A stretch of DNA of 64,000 bases from VRUE01 sp035693025. GTDB taxonomy: Bacteria; Actinomycetota; Thermoleophilia; Solirubrobacterales; 70-9. Below are positions 41,794 to 50,462 of this stretch, piece by piece. A program made the position numbers and the translations under genes. The DNA is taken from NCBI GenBank assembly GCA_035693025.1, contig DASSHI010000004.1, forward strand, positions 62,001 to 126,000. Reading direction: 5' to 3'. How positions within the stretch are numbered: position 1 is the stretch's first letter; each line of letters opens with the position of its first letter. The notes beneath the pieces are model-generated. The model did not search any database, was not told where the DNA came from, and was given only the letters and a program-made list of their open reading frames with translations.

Positions 41794-42447
41794 CTACCGC
41801 TGGCGAACGGCCTCGAAGAGCAAGGCAGTGGCCGCGGCGGAGACGTTGAGCGAGTCGACCTCGCCGCTACGAGGCAGGGCGAGAAGGCCGTCGCAGGCGG
41901 CAGCTACGCGGGGTCTGATCCCCTTTCCCTCCCCACCGAGGACGAGCACCGTCGGGCCGCCGAGGTCGGCGTCCCAGGGTGCCTGGTCCGCCTCGGCGTC
42001 CGCGCCCCAGACCCAGAAGCCCGCCTCTTTCGCCTCGGCGAGCCAGTCGGCGAGGTTGCGAACGCGAGCGATGTCGAGATGCTCGACAGCGCCGGCGGAG
42101 GCCTTGCAGACAACCGCGGTCACCTCCGCCGAACGGCGCTCGGGGACAACGACGCCCGCCGCCCCCGCGAACTCGGCCGAACGGCAGATGGCACCCAGGT
42201 TGCGCGGGTCCTGGACCTGGTCGAGCGCCAGGATCAACGCATCGGCACGACGCAGGAGCGCGTTCGGGTCCGCATACGGATACGGATCGACCTCGGCGAC
42301 GATCCCCTGATGGTCGGGCGACCCGCAGAGCCGCTCGAGCTCTTCGCCCGACGTATCCGGCGCCCGCCAGACCCGGCGGACACCCCTCCGGCCCCGCTCC
42401 GCCTCCTCGACGGGCCGCCGTCCGTAGATGATCTGGCCGTCAGCCAC
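41794..42447 (-). CDS. rlmB: 23S rRNA (guanosine-2'-O-)-methyltransferase RlmB-type (SpoU family)
   Basis: The 217-residue protein has the SpoU/TrmH signature motifs: 1 VQDPRNLGAICRSAEFAGAA, 2 LVLGGEGKGIRP and 3 SLNVSAAATALLFEAV, which form the trefoil-knot AdoMet site. The N-terminal part (QIIYGRRPVEEAER) is the RlmB/TrmH substrate-binding domain, somewhat short. It methylates the ribose of a guanosine in 23S rRNA. The GTG at 42447 lies two bases after the cysS stop, so the two genes are cotranscribed, as in Bacillus. A related tRNA-modifying role cannot be excluded. Confidence 0.93.
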   Translation of the reverse strand: MADGQIIYGRRPVEEAERGRRGVRRVWRAPDTSGEELERLCGSPDHQGIVAEVDPYPYADPNALLRRADALILALDQVQDPRNLGAICRSAEFAGAAGVVVPERRSAEVTAVVCKASAGAVEHLDIARVRNLADWLAEAKEAGFWVWGADAEADQAPWDADLGGPTVLVLGGEGKGIRPRVAAACDGLLALPRSGEVDSLNVSAAATALLFEAVRQR

Positions 42448-42449
42448 GA

Positions 42450-43835
42450 TCAGCCCTTGGGCACGAGCTTCGCGCCATCGGCCCCATCCCGAACCTCCCA
42501 GCCAAGCTCAGCGAGCCGGTCGCGAATCTCGTCCGCCCGCGCAAAGTCTTTGGCCGCCCGAGCTTCCTCCCGCTCTTCCAGCAGCCCCTCAGCCCGCTCG
42601 TCGGGCCCAGCTCCCTCATCCGGCTGGGCAAGGGAGCCGAGCCCGACGAGCCCAAGCATCTCCGTCAGCGCCTCGGACGCCCCCGGAACCTCGCCCCGAT
42701 TCGCTTCCGCCACCAGCTCAAACACCTCGGCCATCGCCCGCGGCGTGTTGAAGTCGTCGGCAAGAGCCTCCCGAAACGCCTCGACACGGGCGGCCGGGGG
42801 GGTCTCGGCGGAGCCTCTCCGCTGTTGCTCCGACGAGACCCCCCCGGCCGCCCCCACCGGATGCTCTCGAAGGAAATTCCGAATCCTCTCGACTCGGGCA
42901 ACCGCCTGCTCCATCTGCTCTGGCCCAAACGCCAACGGCTGCCGGTAATGCCCGGAGACCAGGTACGCGACGACTGCCTCGCGCCCATACCGATCGAGCG
43001 CCTCCGAGAGCTGGAAGATGTTGCCCTCCGACTTCGACATCTTGGCCGCGTCGGTCTCGACCATGCCGTTGTGCATCCACAGCCGTGCGAACGGGCGGCC
43101 GGCGGCCTCCGACTGGGCGATCTCGTTCTCATGATGGGGAAAGACGAGGTCCGAGCCGCCGCCGTGGATCGCGAACGACGGCCCGAGCTCGGCCTCGGCC
43201 ATTGCCGAGCACTCGATGTGCCAGCCGGGTCGTCCCGGCCCCCAGGGCGAATCCCAGCGCGTGTCCTCGCCCTCCTTGTGCGCCTTCCAGAGAGCGAAGT
43301 CGAGCGGGTCCTCCTTGAGCGAGGCCGAGCCCGCCTCCTCACCCTGGTCCATGTCCTCCGTGCGGCGGTTGGAGAGCTTGCCGTAATCGTCGAAGCTGCG
43401 TACCCGGAAGTAGACGTCGCCGCCGGACTCATAGGCGTGGCCGGACTCGACCAGATCAGCGATCAGGGCGACGATCGCCGCGATCGTCCCGGTCGCCAGC
43501 GGCTCGGAATCCGGGCGCCCGAGGCCGAGCCGATCGGTGTCCTCGAAATAGGCGCGGGTCATCTCAGCGGCGAACCCATCCGACGGCTCCCCCGCCGCCC
43601 GCGCCGCGTCGTAGATCTTGTCGTTGATGTCGGTGACGTTGACGACGAGCTTCGTCGCAAAGCCCTCGGACCGCAGGAACCGCGCCAGCAGAGAGAAGAC
43701 GACAAAAGGCCGGGCATTGCCGATGTGGATGCGGCTGTAGACCGTCGGCCCGCACGCGTAGATGCCGATCTCCTCGGCGCGGTCGAGCCTGCGCAGCTCG
43801 CCGCTCAGCGTGTCCCTGATCCGCACCTCCCGCAT
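42450..43835 (-). CDS. cysS: Cysteinyl-tRNA synthetase
   Basis: The 461-residue class I synthetase has the HIGH-type signature at 37-40 (RIHIGNARP), zinc ligands starting with Cys 28 (YACGPT) and ending in FPHHENEIAQSEA, GGGSDLVFPHH, and the KMSKS loop (AKMSKSEGN). A C-terminal DALR region follows. It charges tRNA-Cys. Residues about 328-350 (GAAGGVSSEQQRRGSAETPP) sit in the linker before the DALR domain and are encoded by a 66-bp nearly perfect palindrome, described separately, that keeps the frame open. It is otherwise normal in length and close to rlmB. Confidence 0.96.
   Translation of the reverse strand: MREVRIRDTLSGELRRLDRAEEIGIYACGPTVYSRIHIGNARPFVVFSLLARFLRSEGFATKLVVNVTDINDKIYDAARAAGEPSDGFAAEMTRAYFEDTDRLGLGRPDSEPLATGTIAAIVALIADLVESGHAYESGGDVYFRVRSFDDYGKLSNRRTEDMDQGEEAGSASLKEDPLDFALWKAHKEGEDTRWDSPWGPGRPGWHIECSAMAEAELGPSFAIHGGGSDLVFPHHENEIAQSEAAGRPFARLWMHNGMVETDAAKMSKSEGNIFQLSEALDRYGREAVVAYLVSGHYRQPLAFGPEQMEQAVARVERIRNFLREHPVGAAGGVSSEQQRRGSAETPPAARVEAFREALADDFNTPRAMAEVFELVAEANRGEVPGASEALTEMLGLVGLGSLAQPDEGAGPDERAEGLLEEREEARAAKDFARADEIRDRLAELGWEVRDGADGAKLVPKG
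42788..42853. repeat. 66-bp palindromic element inside the cysS coding sequence
   Basis: GGGCGGCCGGGGGGGTCTCG (42788-42807) is the exact reverse complement of 42834-42853. After one mismatch the stem continues with CGGAGC (42809-42814) pairing GCTCCG (42827-42832), leaving a 12-base loop. The element is exactly 22 codons long and inserts an in-frame linker into the protein. It resembles the 3540-3643 palindrome in layout, with CGGARC at the inner end after a 1-2-base bulge. Confidence 0.8.
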
Positions 43836-43856
43836 CGAGGCGGATGCTAGAGAGGA

Positions 43857-44747
43857 TTAAAAGGTTCGGTATCCGGCGCCCGTGGCGGGCGCCTCGTTGC
43901 GAGACCAGGTGGGCGCGGTCTCGCCTGCCGCCGCCAGCACCTCTCGGCGCGCCCGCTTGGCGCTGGCTTTGATCTCCTCCTCGGCCGCTTGGCGCAGACG
44001 CTCCTCACGCTGTTCGGCCTGACCGCGGATCCGCTCCGACTCGGCCTGCAGTTGCTCTTCTGCGCGGATGCGCGCCTTCTCGGTGGCCTCGCCTTCGACC
44101 TTCTCGACCAGCTGGCGCACCCGCTCCTCGGCTTCGCGGCGCACGTCCACGGTGCCCTGCATCACCCGCTCCTCGATCTCCGCCTCGAGCCGCACGGCGA
44201 GCTGATGGGACTCCTCTGCCCGTGCCTCGGCATCGGCGGCCCGCTGCTCGGCCGCCGCCACACGGCGGTCGGCCTCGGCTTCGGCCTTCTCCAGCACCTC
44301 CCCCATGCGCTTGGAGGCCAGCTCTTCGGTCCGCTTGACCGCCCGCGCTATGGCGTCGTCGGTCTGCGCCCTGATCGAAGTCATCTCTGTGGTCGCCGCC
44401 TCGCGCTCGGCTTCGGCCTCCTTGCGGGCGCGCTCGAAGGCCTTCTCGGCCCGATCGCGGCCCTCCTCGGCGCGCTTCACGCGAGCCTCGGCCGCGCTGC
44501 GCCTTTCGCGCTCGACGGCGATCCGCTTGCGCCCTTCCTCCCCCAGCCTGCCCAGCGTCGCCTTTGCCCGCTCCTTCAGCTCGGCGCTGTTCCTCTCGGC
44601 GCGCGCCTCGGCCTCGCCTGCACGCTTCTCGGCGGCGGCGACACGCTCCTCGCCGACGCGCACCCACTCCAGCGCCTGCTTGGCGACGCCCTGGATCTGG
44701 TCCGTCGCATCGGCGATTCCGTTCAACTTGACGGCGGGCTGGGCCAT
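43857..44747 (-). CDS. Long coiled-coil protein, unknown function
   Basis: The 296-residue protein is almost entirely a coiled coil, very rich in Glu, Ala and Arg (VGEERVAAAEKRAGEAEARA, RAEERVRQ-like repeats, AESERIRGQAEQREERLRQA). There are no membrane or signal sequences; it ends in a short unstructured tail (APATGAGYRTF). Such proteins may act as scaffolds in polar growth or division (DivIVA-like), but the DivIVA N-terminal motif is absent. The ATG at 44747 is chosen; a further in-frame start at 44810 lies in the intergenic region. It precedes cysS by 21 bases on the same strand. Confidence 0.6.
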   Translation of the reverse strand: MAQPAVKLNGIADATDQIQGVAKQALEWVRVGEERVAAAEKRAGEAEARAERNSAELKERAKATLGRLGEEGRKRIAVERERRSAAEARVKRAEEGRDRAEKAFERARKEAEAEREAATTEMTSIRAQTDDAIARAVKRTEELASKRMGEVLEKAEAEADRRVAAAEQRAADAEARAEESHQLAVRLEAEIEERVMQGTVDVRREAEERVRQLVEKVEGEATEKARIRAEEQLQAESERIRGQAEQREERLRQAAEEEIKASAKRARREVLAAAGETAPTWSRNEAPATGAGYRTF

Positions 44748-44832
44748 TCGTCGCAACTTACTATCCGTGGCGGAGGCGAAACCACCCCCAGTTGGGTCAA
44801 TTTCCCGCAATTAGCGCGGAGGCCGCGGAGGC

Positions 44833-46482
44833 CTAAGCGGACTTCTCGGCCTCCCGCGCGTGCAGATCCTTCTTAAGGATCTTGCCCGTGGCGTTGCGCG
44901 GCAGCTCGGGCATGAACTCGAACTCGCGGGGCGCCTTGTATCCGGCCAAGTGGGCCTTGACGTGCGCCTTCAGGTCTTCCTCGGAGGCATCTGCCCCCTC
45001 GGAGAGCACGACGAAGGCCTTCAGCCGCTGGCCGAACTCCTCGTCCTCGACCCCGATCACCGCCACCTCGACGACAGCCTCGTGGTCGGCGAGCAGGTCC
45101 TCGACCTCGCGGGGGAAGACGTTCTCGCCGCCGGAGACGATCATCTCGTCGTCGCGGCCGTCGATGAAGAGGCGCCCCCCGGCGTCGAGGTGGCCGACGT
45201 CGCCGCTGGACAGCAGGCCGTCGATCTCGTCCTTGCCGCCGCCGCCGGTGTAGCCCTCGAAGGACATCTCGTTGCCGACGAATATGCGTCCGACCTCGCC
45301 CCGCGGCACCTCCTGCCCGGCTTCGTCGTAGAGGCGGACGACCGTGCCCCGCGGCGGCCGTCCCGCCGTGCCCGGGACGGCGCGTAGTTCGGCCGGCGTG
45401 GCGACGCTCGCGTAAGCGACCTCGGTCGAGCCGTAGAGGTTGTAGATGTTGTCGCCGAAACGGTCCATCCAGGCGATCGCCAGCTCGCCCGGCAGCGTGG
45501 AGCCCGACAGAGAGGTGATCCGCAGCGAGGACAGGTCGTACTTGTCGAGCGTCTCGTCCGGCAGTTGGAGGATGCGCTGCAGCATCACCGGCACCGCCCC
45601 GAGGACCTGGGCGCGATGCTCCTGGACCGCCTGCAGCGTCCCCTCGGGGTCGAAGCGCCGCCGCAAGACGATCGTCGAAGCGGTCGGCAGGCTCATGACG
45701 AAGTGAAAGAAGCCCCAGGAGTGGAAGAGCGGCGCTGCGATCATCATCGTCTCGCGACTGCGGTAGGGGATGCGGTCGATCAACGCCGCCACGGCCAACA
45801 GCCCGTCCGGGCTGGAGCGCTGGGCGCCCTTCGGCGTCCCGGTCGTGCCTGAGGTGAGGATGACGAAGCGCGGTTTGTCCGGCGGCGGCTTGCGGTCGGC
45901 CTCATCGCCGGCTGCGATCAGCGAGTCGAGCGTCGGCGCCTCGGGCTCCCTATCCGTCCAGGCGACGATCCGCTGCACGCTCGCATCGACGCCGTCGAGC
46001 AGCTCGGCGAACTCCTCGTCGTAGACGAGTGCCTTCGGCCCCTCGCGCCGCGTCACCTCGACCAGCTGCGGTCCGGCGAACATCGTGTTGAGATAGAGCG
46101 CGCTGGCACCGAGCTTGGCGGCCGCGAGGGTGACCTCGATGAAGCCGCGGTGGTTGCGGCACATGATCCCGATGCCGTCGCCGTACCCGATCCCCATCTG
46201 CTCGAAGGAGTCGGCGAGGGCGTTGGTGCGGCGGTGCAGCTGCTCGAAGCTGAGCGAGCCGCGCTCGTCGATCAGCGCCGTCGCGTCAGGGTGGTGAATC
46301 GCGGCGACGGCGATGCCGGTGGCGGGCGATGCGCCCCAGCGCAGGAAGGTTGCGCCGATCTTCAGCGCCTTGTCGGGACGCAGCGGCTCGAGGATGCCCG
46401 CCTCGTGCAGGACCCCGACCTCGAACGCTTTGTCCGAGGCCGCCTGCCGCGCCTTTGCCGCAATCGATCCGAGCGTGCCCAT
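44833..46482 (-). CDS. Acyl-CoA synthetase (AMP-binding, FadD-like)
   Basis: The 549-residue enzyme has the adenylate-forming motifs A3 ILTSGTTGTPKGA, A5 NLYGSTEVAYAS, A7 LLSSGDVGHLD, A8 GRDDEMIVSGGENVFPREVE and A10 PRNATGKILKKDL. All catalytic elements including the A10 lysine are present. It activates a fatty or other carboxylic acid to its CoA thioester via the acyl-adenylate. The N-terminal 40 residues include a hydrophobic-basic helix that may contact membrane. It starts 13 bases after the ispF stop and interrupts the otherwise Bacillus-like block ispF-cysS. The chain-length preference cannot be read from the sequence. Confidence 0.92.
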   Translation of the reverse strand: MGTLGSIAAKARQAASDKAFEVGVLHEAGILEPLRPDKALKIGATFLRWGASPATGIAVAAIHHPDATALIDERGSLSFEQLHRRTNALADSFEQMGIGYGDGIGIMCRNHRGFIEVTLAAAKLGASALYLNTMFAGPQLVEVTRREGPKALVYDEEFAELLDGVDASVQRIVAWTDREPEAPTLDSLIAAGDEADRKPPPDKPRFVILTSGTTGTPKGAQRSSPDGLLAVAALIDRIPYRSRETMMIAAPLFHSWGFFHFVMSLPTASTIVLRRRFDPEGTLQAVQEHRAQVLGAVPVMLQRILQLPDETLDKYDLSSLRITSLSGSTLPGELAIAWMDRFGDNIYNLYGSTEVAYASVATPAELRAVPGTAGRPPRGTVVRLYDEAGQEVPRGEVGRIFVGNEMSFEGYTGGGGKDEIDGLLSSGDVGHLDAGGRLFIDGRDDEMIVSGGENVFPREVEDLLADHEAVVEVAVIGVEDEEFGQRLKAFVVLSEGADASEEDLKAHVKAHLAGYKAPREFEFMPELPRNATGKILKKDLHAREAEKSA

Positions 46483-46495
46483 CGAGCGCTGAAGC

Positions 46496-46951
46496 CTATT
46501 CGCTCTGCACCGAGGCGACGGCCATGCAGGCGATGCCCTCGCCGCGGCCGATCCAGCCCATGCCCTCGTTGGTGGTCGCCTTGACGCTGACCCGGGCCGA
46601 GGTCGCCTCTGCGAGGATGCGCTCCATTTCCGCCCGGTAGGGCGCCAGGCGGGGCGCTTGGCAGACGAGGGTCGCGTCGATGTTCTCGATCCGGCCGCCG
46701 ATCGTGCCGACGACGGTGCGCAGCAGATCGACCGAGTCGGCGTCCCGCCAACGCTCCTCGTCGTCGGGGAACAGCGTGCCGATGTCGCCTTCGCCGGCGG
46801 CCCCCAGCAGGGCGTCGATCACCGCGTGGGTGAGGACGTCGGCGTCGGAGTGCCCGCTGAGGCCGAGCTCGTGCTCGATCTCGACCCCACCGAGGATCAG
46901 CGGCCGGTCCGCAGCGAAACGGTGGCTGTCATAGCCGATTCCGACACCCAT
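46496..46951 (-). CDS. ispF: 2-C-methyl-D-erythritol 2,4-cyclodiphosphate synthase
   Basis: The 151-residue protein has the IspF signatures GIGYDSHRFAADRPLILGG (Asp and His zinc ligands), LSGHSDADVLTHAVIDALLG, FPDDEERWRDADS and the C-terminal VKATTNEGMGWIGRGEGIAC. It forms a trimer that cyclises CDP-methylerythritol 2-phosphate in the MEP isoprenoid pathway. The length is normal for a stand-alone enzyme; ispD is separate about 3.5 kb upstream, with four unrelated genes between them. It follows the PHP-phosphatase gene by four bases, so the two are probably cotranscribed. Confidence 0.96.
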   Translation of the reverse strand: MGVGIGYDSHRFAADRPLILGGVEIEHELGLSGHSDADVLTHAVIDALLGAAGEGDIGTLFPDDEERWRDADSVDLLRTVVGTIGGRIENIDATLVCQAPRLAPYRAEMERILAEATSARVSVKATTNEGMGWIGRGEGIACMAVASVQSE

Positions 46952-46955
46952 CTGG

Positions 46956-47798
46956 TCAATCCTCGCCTACCCGCGCCGGCAGTGGCGCCAAACGCCACTC
47001 ACGGCGCTCGAAGACGGCGATCTCCCCCACGCCCAGCTCGGCGAGGAAGTCGAGTGCGCGGTCGTAGCCGTAGCCGACCTGCTCGGGCAGGTGGGCATCG
47101 GAGGAGAGGGCGAACGGGGCGCCCGCCTCGACGCACAGCTCGGCGAAGGAGCGCGCCGGGTAGAGCTCGCCGACGGGCTTGCGCAGGCCGGCGGTGGAGA
47201 GCTCGACCGCAATCCCACCCTCGACGATCGCTTCGACGGCGGGCTCGTAGTAGTGCCGCGGATCGCGCTCGGGCAACGGGCGCCCACGGCCCCAGACCTT
47301 GACCAGGTCGGGGTGGGCGAGGATGTCGAAGAGGCCGGCCCGGGCGCACTCGGCGAGCGCCTCGAAGTAGCGCCGCCAGACCTCGTCCGCGTCGCCGTGG
47401 CTCTCCCAGACGTCCCAGCCCTCGTGGTCGACGGCCTTCTCGCCGATGAAGTGGACCGAGCCGACCACGTAGTCGAAGTCGCGCGCCTCGAGCAGATTCG
47501 CCGTCCGGTCCTCCGCGCCGGGGACGAAATCGCACTCGATGCCGAGCCTGAGCCCGGCCCCGCGGACGAACTCGCAGTAGGCGTCGACGTCGTCGCGTGC
47601 CTGCTCCCGCCAGAAGGGGTGCTGCCAGACGTCGAGTGCCTGGGTGAAGCGGTAGACGTGCTCGGAGACGCCCAACTCCTCGATCCCGGCAGCGTCCGCG
47701 GCGGCCCGGTAGCGCTCGACGTTCTCGTCGGTGAAATAGCCCTCCGGAGTCGTGTTCGGCTCATCCGGCCGCAGATGGAGGTGGTAATCGGTCAGCAT
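46956..47798 (-). CDS. Histidinol-phosphatase-like PHP-domain phosphoesterase
   Basis: The 280-residue protein carries the PHP metal-binding motifs: N-terminal TDYHLHLRPDEP, GVSEHVYRF, LGIECDFVPG, VVGSVHFI, ILAHPDLVKVWG and the late SSDAHLPEQVGYGYDRA. This pattern matches HisK-type histidinol-phosphatases (histidinol phosphate to histidinol) but also other PHP phosphoesterases. No other his gene is nearby, so the histidine role is not confirmed by context. It starts 29 bases from the divergent DUF389 gene and is followed by ispF. Confidence 0.85.
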   Translation of the reverse strand: MLTDYHLHLRPDEPNTTPEGYFTDENVERYRAAADAAGIEELGVSEHVYRFTQALDVWQHPFWREQARDDVDAYCEFVRGAGLRLGIECDFVPGAEDRTANLLEARDFDYVVGSVHFIGEKAVDHEGWDVWESHGDADEVWRRYFEALAECARAGLFDILAHPDLVKVWGRGRPLPERDPRHYYEPAVEAIVEGGIAVELSTAGLRKPVGELYPARSFAELCVEAGAPFALSSDAHLPEQVGYGYDRALDFLAELGVGEIAVFERREWRLAPLPARVGED

Positions 47799-47827
47799 CG
47801 GCGCACCACGTTACCCTCGCGCGAGAA

Positions 47828-48820
47828 ATGATCCACCTGCGGATCGTCGTTCCGGGCCCCATGTCAGAGCGCGTCGTCGACCTGCTCGAAGCAAGCCCGT
47901 CCGTCTCCAGCCTGGCACGGATCGAGGGCGCCTCGCGCAAGCCGCCGGGCGATCTCATTCTCTGCGACCTCGCGCGCGAGGACACCAGCGTCGTGATCGA
48001 CGATCTGCGCGAACTGGGCGTCCCCGAGCAGGGCTCGATCTCGGTCGAAGAGATCGACTCCCAGCTCTCCAAGGGGGCCGAGCGGGCCGAGAAGGCAGCA
48101 CGCGGCTCGGCGGGCGATGCGGTCGTCTGGGAGGAGGTCGAGGCGCGCACCTCGGAGAGCATCGAGCTGAACGCCAACTTCCTCGCCTTCATGGTGCTCG
48201 CCTGCCTGATCGCCTCGGTCGGGGTCATGCTCGGCCAGCCCGTGCTGATCGTCGGCGCGATGGTGGTCGGCCCGGAGTTCGGGCCGCTCGCCGGCCTTTG
48301 CGTCGCCCTCGTCCAGCGCCGTCCCGACGTCGGCCTGCGCTCGCTGACGGCGCTCGCGGTCGGCTTTCCGGTCGGCATCACCGGCGCCTTCCTCTTCAGC
48401 CTCTTCGCCAATTGGACCGGCCTCGTCGGCAACGGCTTCGAAGTCGGCAGCCAACCGCTGACCGCGTTCATCTCCGAACCCAGCACCTTCTCCTTCATCG
48501 TCGCCCTCTTCGCCGGCGCCGCGGGGGTGCTCTCGCTGACCTCGGCCAAGTCGGGCGCCCTGGTCGGGGTGCTGATCTCGGTGACGACGATCCCCGCCGC
48601 CGCCGCGATCGGCGTCGCCGCCGCCTTCGGCAACTGGGCCGATTGGCGCGGCGCCATCGCCCAATTGATCGTCAACCTCAGCGCGATCGTGATCGCGGGC
48701 GTGGCGACCCTCCTCGTGCAGAACCGCGTGTTCGAACGGCGCCGCACGCGTCATCTCGGCGACAGCTCCCGGGCCATGGCGGGCCTGCCCACGACACCGC
48801 GGCGGCGGGACACCCGATGA
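47828..48820 (+). CDS. DUF389 (TIGR00341-type) membrane protein
   Basis: The 330-residue protein has a cytoplasmic N-terminal domain of about 100 residues (MIHLRIVVPGPMSERVVDLL; a ferredoxin-like fold is likely). Six or so membrane helices follow, with the DUF389 motif FLAFMVLACLIASVGVMLGQ, then VGAMVVGPEFGPLAGLCVAL and SGALVGVLISVTTIPAAAA. The function of this widespread family is not established. It overlaps the next small membrane gene by ATGA and is divergent from the PHP-phosphatase gene. The short basic tail is on the cytoplasmic side. Confidence 0.85.
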   Translation: MIHLRIVVPGPMSERVVDLLEASPSVSSLARIEGASRKPPGDLILCDLAREDTSVVIDDLRELGVPEQGSISVEEIDSQLSKGAERAEKAARGSAGDAVVWEEVEARTSESIELNANFLAFMVLACLIASVGVMLGQPVLIVGAMVVGPEFGPLAGLCVALVQRRPDVGLRSLTALAVGFPVGITGAFLFSLFANWTGLVGNGFEVGSQPLTAFISEPSTFSFIVALFAGAAGVLSLTSAKSGALVGVLISVTTIPAAAAIGVAAAFGNWADWRGAIAQLIVNLSAIVIAGVATLLVQNRVFERRRTRHLGDSSRAMAGLPTTPRRRDTR

Positions 48821-48969
48821 ACCGCACCCGCCAGCTCGCAGTCGTGGCCGGCGCTTTCCTCGCCGGGACGGCCGTGGCGGCGGCGCTTGGCGCCGCCAGC
48901 CTCGGCATCGCCCTCGGCGTGGGCCAGATCTGCTTCGCCGCAGCTCTGGTCTGGATGCTGCTCGAGTAG
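48817..48969 (+). CDS. Small two-helix membrane protein
   Basis: A 50-residue protein starts at the ATG overlapping the DUF389 stop (ATGA). It consists of two hydrophobic helices (LAVVAGAFLAGTAVAAALG, LGVGQICFAAALVWMLL). The overlap suggests translational coupling and a possible role as a partner of the DUF389 protein. It converges on the choice-of-anchor L gene with a gap of 3 bases. I know of no family name. Confidence 0.6.
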   Translation: MNRTRQLAVVAGAFLAGTAVAAALGAASLGIALGVGQICFAAALVWMLLE

Positions 48970-48972
48970 CGG

Positions 48973-50322
48973 CTACTTGCCGCCCTTCTTCTTGCCGCCG
49001 TGGTGCTTTTTGTGGTGAGGCTTCTTGAACGTCACCGTCGTTGCCTTCGGCGTCCCGGCGGTGCCGCCGTCAGGCGTGAAGCCGATCGTGACCGGCACGG
49101 TCAGCTTGCCCTTCTTCGCCAGCAGCGCCTTGCCGGTTCCGGTCAACTTGACCGTGATCGTGACCGGCCCAGCCGCAGAGGCGTGGACCGAGGCGGGCAC
49201 CAGCAGCGGCTTCTTCTTATGGCCCTTCTTGCCGTGATGCTTCGCCGAGACGCTCGCGTTCAGGGCATCGACACGCGATGCAATCGCGCCTTTCACCGGT
49301 GAGGTGGCGGTCACGGTGCCCGGACCGGGCACAACCACGGTCAGAGTCGCTTTGGTGCCGCCGCTCTTGAACTTGACGCTCGGTCCCAACGTGAATTCGT
49401 TGCTGGGCGGTGGGGTGGGCGAGCTGGTAGGCGTCGAGCTCGGGATCGTGAGTTCCTTGCCGACCGGCGGCTTGCAGGTTTCCGGGCCCTCGCTGATGAA
49501 GCGCAGGTTGTCGAGAAAGACTGCCGAGTCGAGGATCTGATCGCTCGCGTCGAAGATCGACAGGTAGATCGAGTGAGCGCCGGGAGTGATCGGCGTCTTC
49601 GTCGTGACGAGGCCGGTCGCCGCATCGAAGTAGGTGCCTTCGGACTCGACTGGAGACATCGCCGTCGGGCCGACGCCGTTGACCGAGATCGGCGCTCCTT
49701 CGGGCGAGGCCGCGAAGTCGTTAGGACGCACGATCGCGCCTTCTTCTTCCACCTTCCAGCTGGTCGTGTCGACCTCGGCGATGAACGCATCGTTGAACTC
49801 GGAGCCGACGTACTCCGGGTACTCCTCGGAGAGGAAGCGGTAGTCGAGCGCCAGGCAGTCGTCGCCGCTCGGGACGTTGACGTTCAGCCGCAGAACCGTC
49901 CAGTCTTGCGCCGCCGGCCCGCGTTCAAGCGGCAGCAGCGGAAAGTGTTCCTGGAACGCCCAGCTGGTCCCTTCGTCTTCGTTGGTCAGCTGGGAGCCGA
50001 TTTCGTTGACGTCCCCTGAGGAGAGGATTCCGAAAGTTTCGCCATTGGTCGGGAAGCCCGTCAATCCCACCGGGGACCCCGTGACGCTGCCGACGCCGAG
50101 GGGCGACGGTTGTGGTTCTCCTGGTTCGACTTCGCCGTCGTAGGCGTATTCCGGCAGTTCGGCGGAGCTGAGCTGGGACGGATCGGACATCACGGCTCGG
50201 GCTGCCGATTCGGCCGATTCCGGCTCGGCGATGGGATCGGATGCCGTCACGCCGGCCATCGCCTGCGCCGGCGCCATCAGAGCGAACGCCGTCAGCGCGG
50301 CGAGGACGAATCTCTTGGTCAT
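48973..50322 (-). CDS. Exported choice-of-anchor L domain protein with basic His/Lys-rich tail
   Basis: The 449-residue protein has a signal peptide (MTKRFVLAALTAFALMAPAQ). Its choice-of-anchor L domain (about 85-275) is recognisable by FGILSSGDVNEIGSQLTNED, LALDYRFLSEEYPEYVGSEF and DAFIAEVD, then HSIYLSIFDASDQILDSAVF. A Pro/Ser/Thr spacer and a beta-sandwich repeat region follow. It ends in a strongly basic tail (KPHHKKHHGGKKKGGK), with a second His/Lys cluster in the middle (AKHHGKKGHKKKP). Such proteins are surface-exposed; the basic runs may bind anionic wall polymers. The ATG at 50322 follows GGGGAG. There is no LPxTG. Confidence 0.8.
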   Translation of the reverse strand: MTKRFVLAALTAFALMAPAQAMAGVTASDPIAEPESAESAARAVMSDPSQLSSAELPEYAYDGEVEPGEPQPSPLGVGSVTGSPVGLTGFPTNGETFGILSSGDVNEIGSQLTNEDEGTSWAFQEHFPLLPLERGPAAQDWTVLRLNVNVPSGDDCLALDYRFLSEEYPEYVGSEFNDAFIAEVDTTSWKVEEEGAIVRPNDFAASPEGAPISVNGVGPTAMSPVESEGTYFDAATGLVTTKTPITPGAHSIYLSIFDASDQILDSAVFLDNLRFISEGPETCKPPVGKELTIPSSTPTSSPTPPPSNEFTLGPSVKFKSGGTKATLTVVVPGPGTVTATSPVKGAIASRVDALNASVSAKHHGKKGHKKKPLLVPASVHASAAGPVTITVKLTGTGKALLAKKGKLTVPVTIGFTPDGGTAGTPKATTVTFKKPHHKKHHGGKKKGGK

Positions 50323-50418
50323 CGGGGCTCCCCTATTCAAGTTTCATGCCTTTGGCAACGGCACGAAATCAGCACCTTCCGTGGTGCGTCAATACCTCGC
50401 CCGGGTAACGGGTGTCGC

Positions 50419-50438
50419 CATACCGATATCTAGGTATG
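50419..50438. promoter_or_regulatory. 20-bp dyad in the 140-base gap before the choice-of-anchor L gene
   Basis: CATACCGATATCTAGGTATG has inverted arms CATACC/GGTATG around an AT-rich centre. It sits about 97 bases upstream of the choice-of-anchor L start and just beyond the ispD stop. It is operator-like in form, but no regulator is known. The rest of the gap shows no clear promoter. Confidence 0.35.
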
Positions 50439-50462
50439 AGGGTGAACCTATATTGGGATCGA

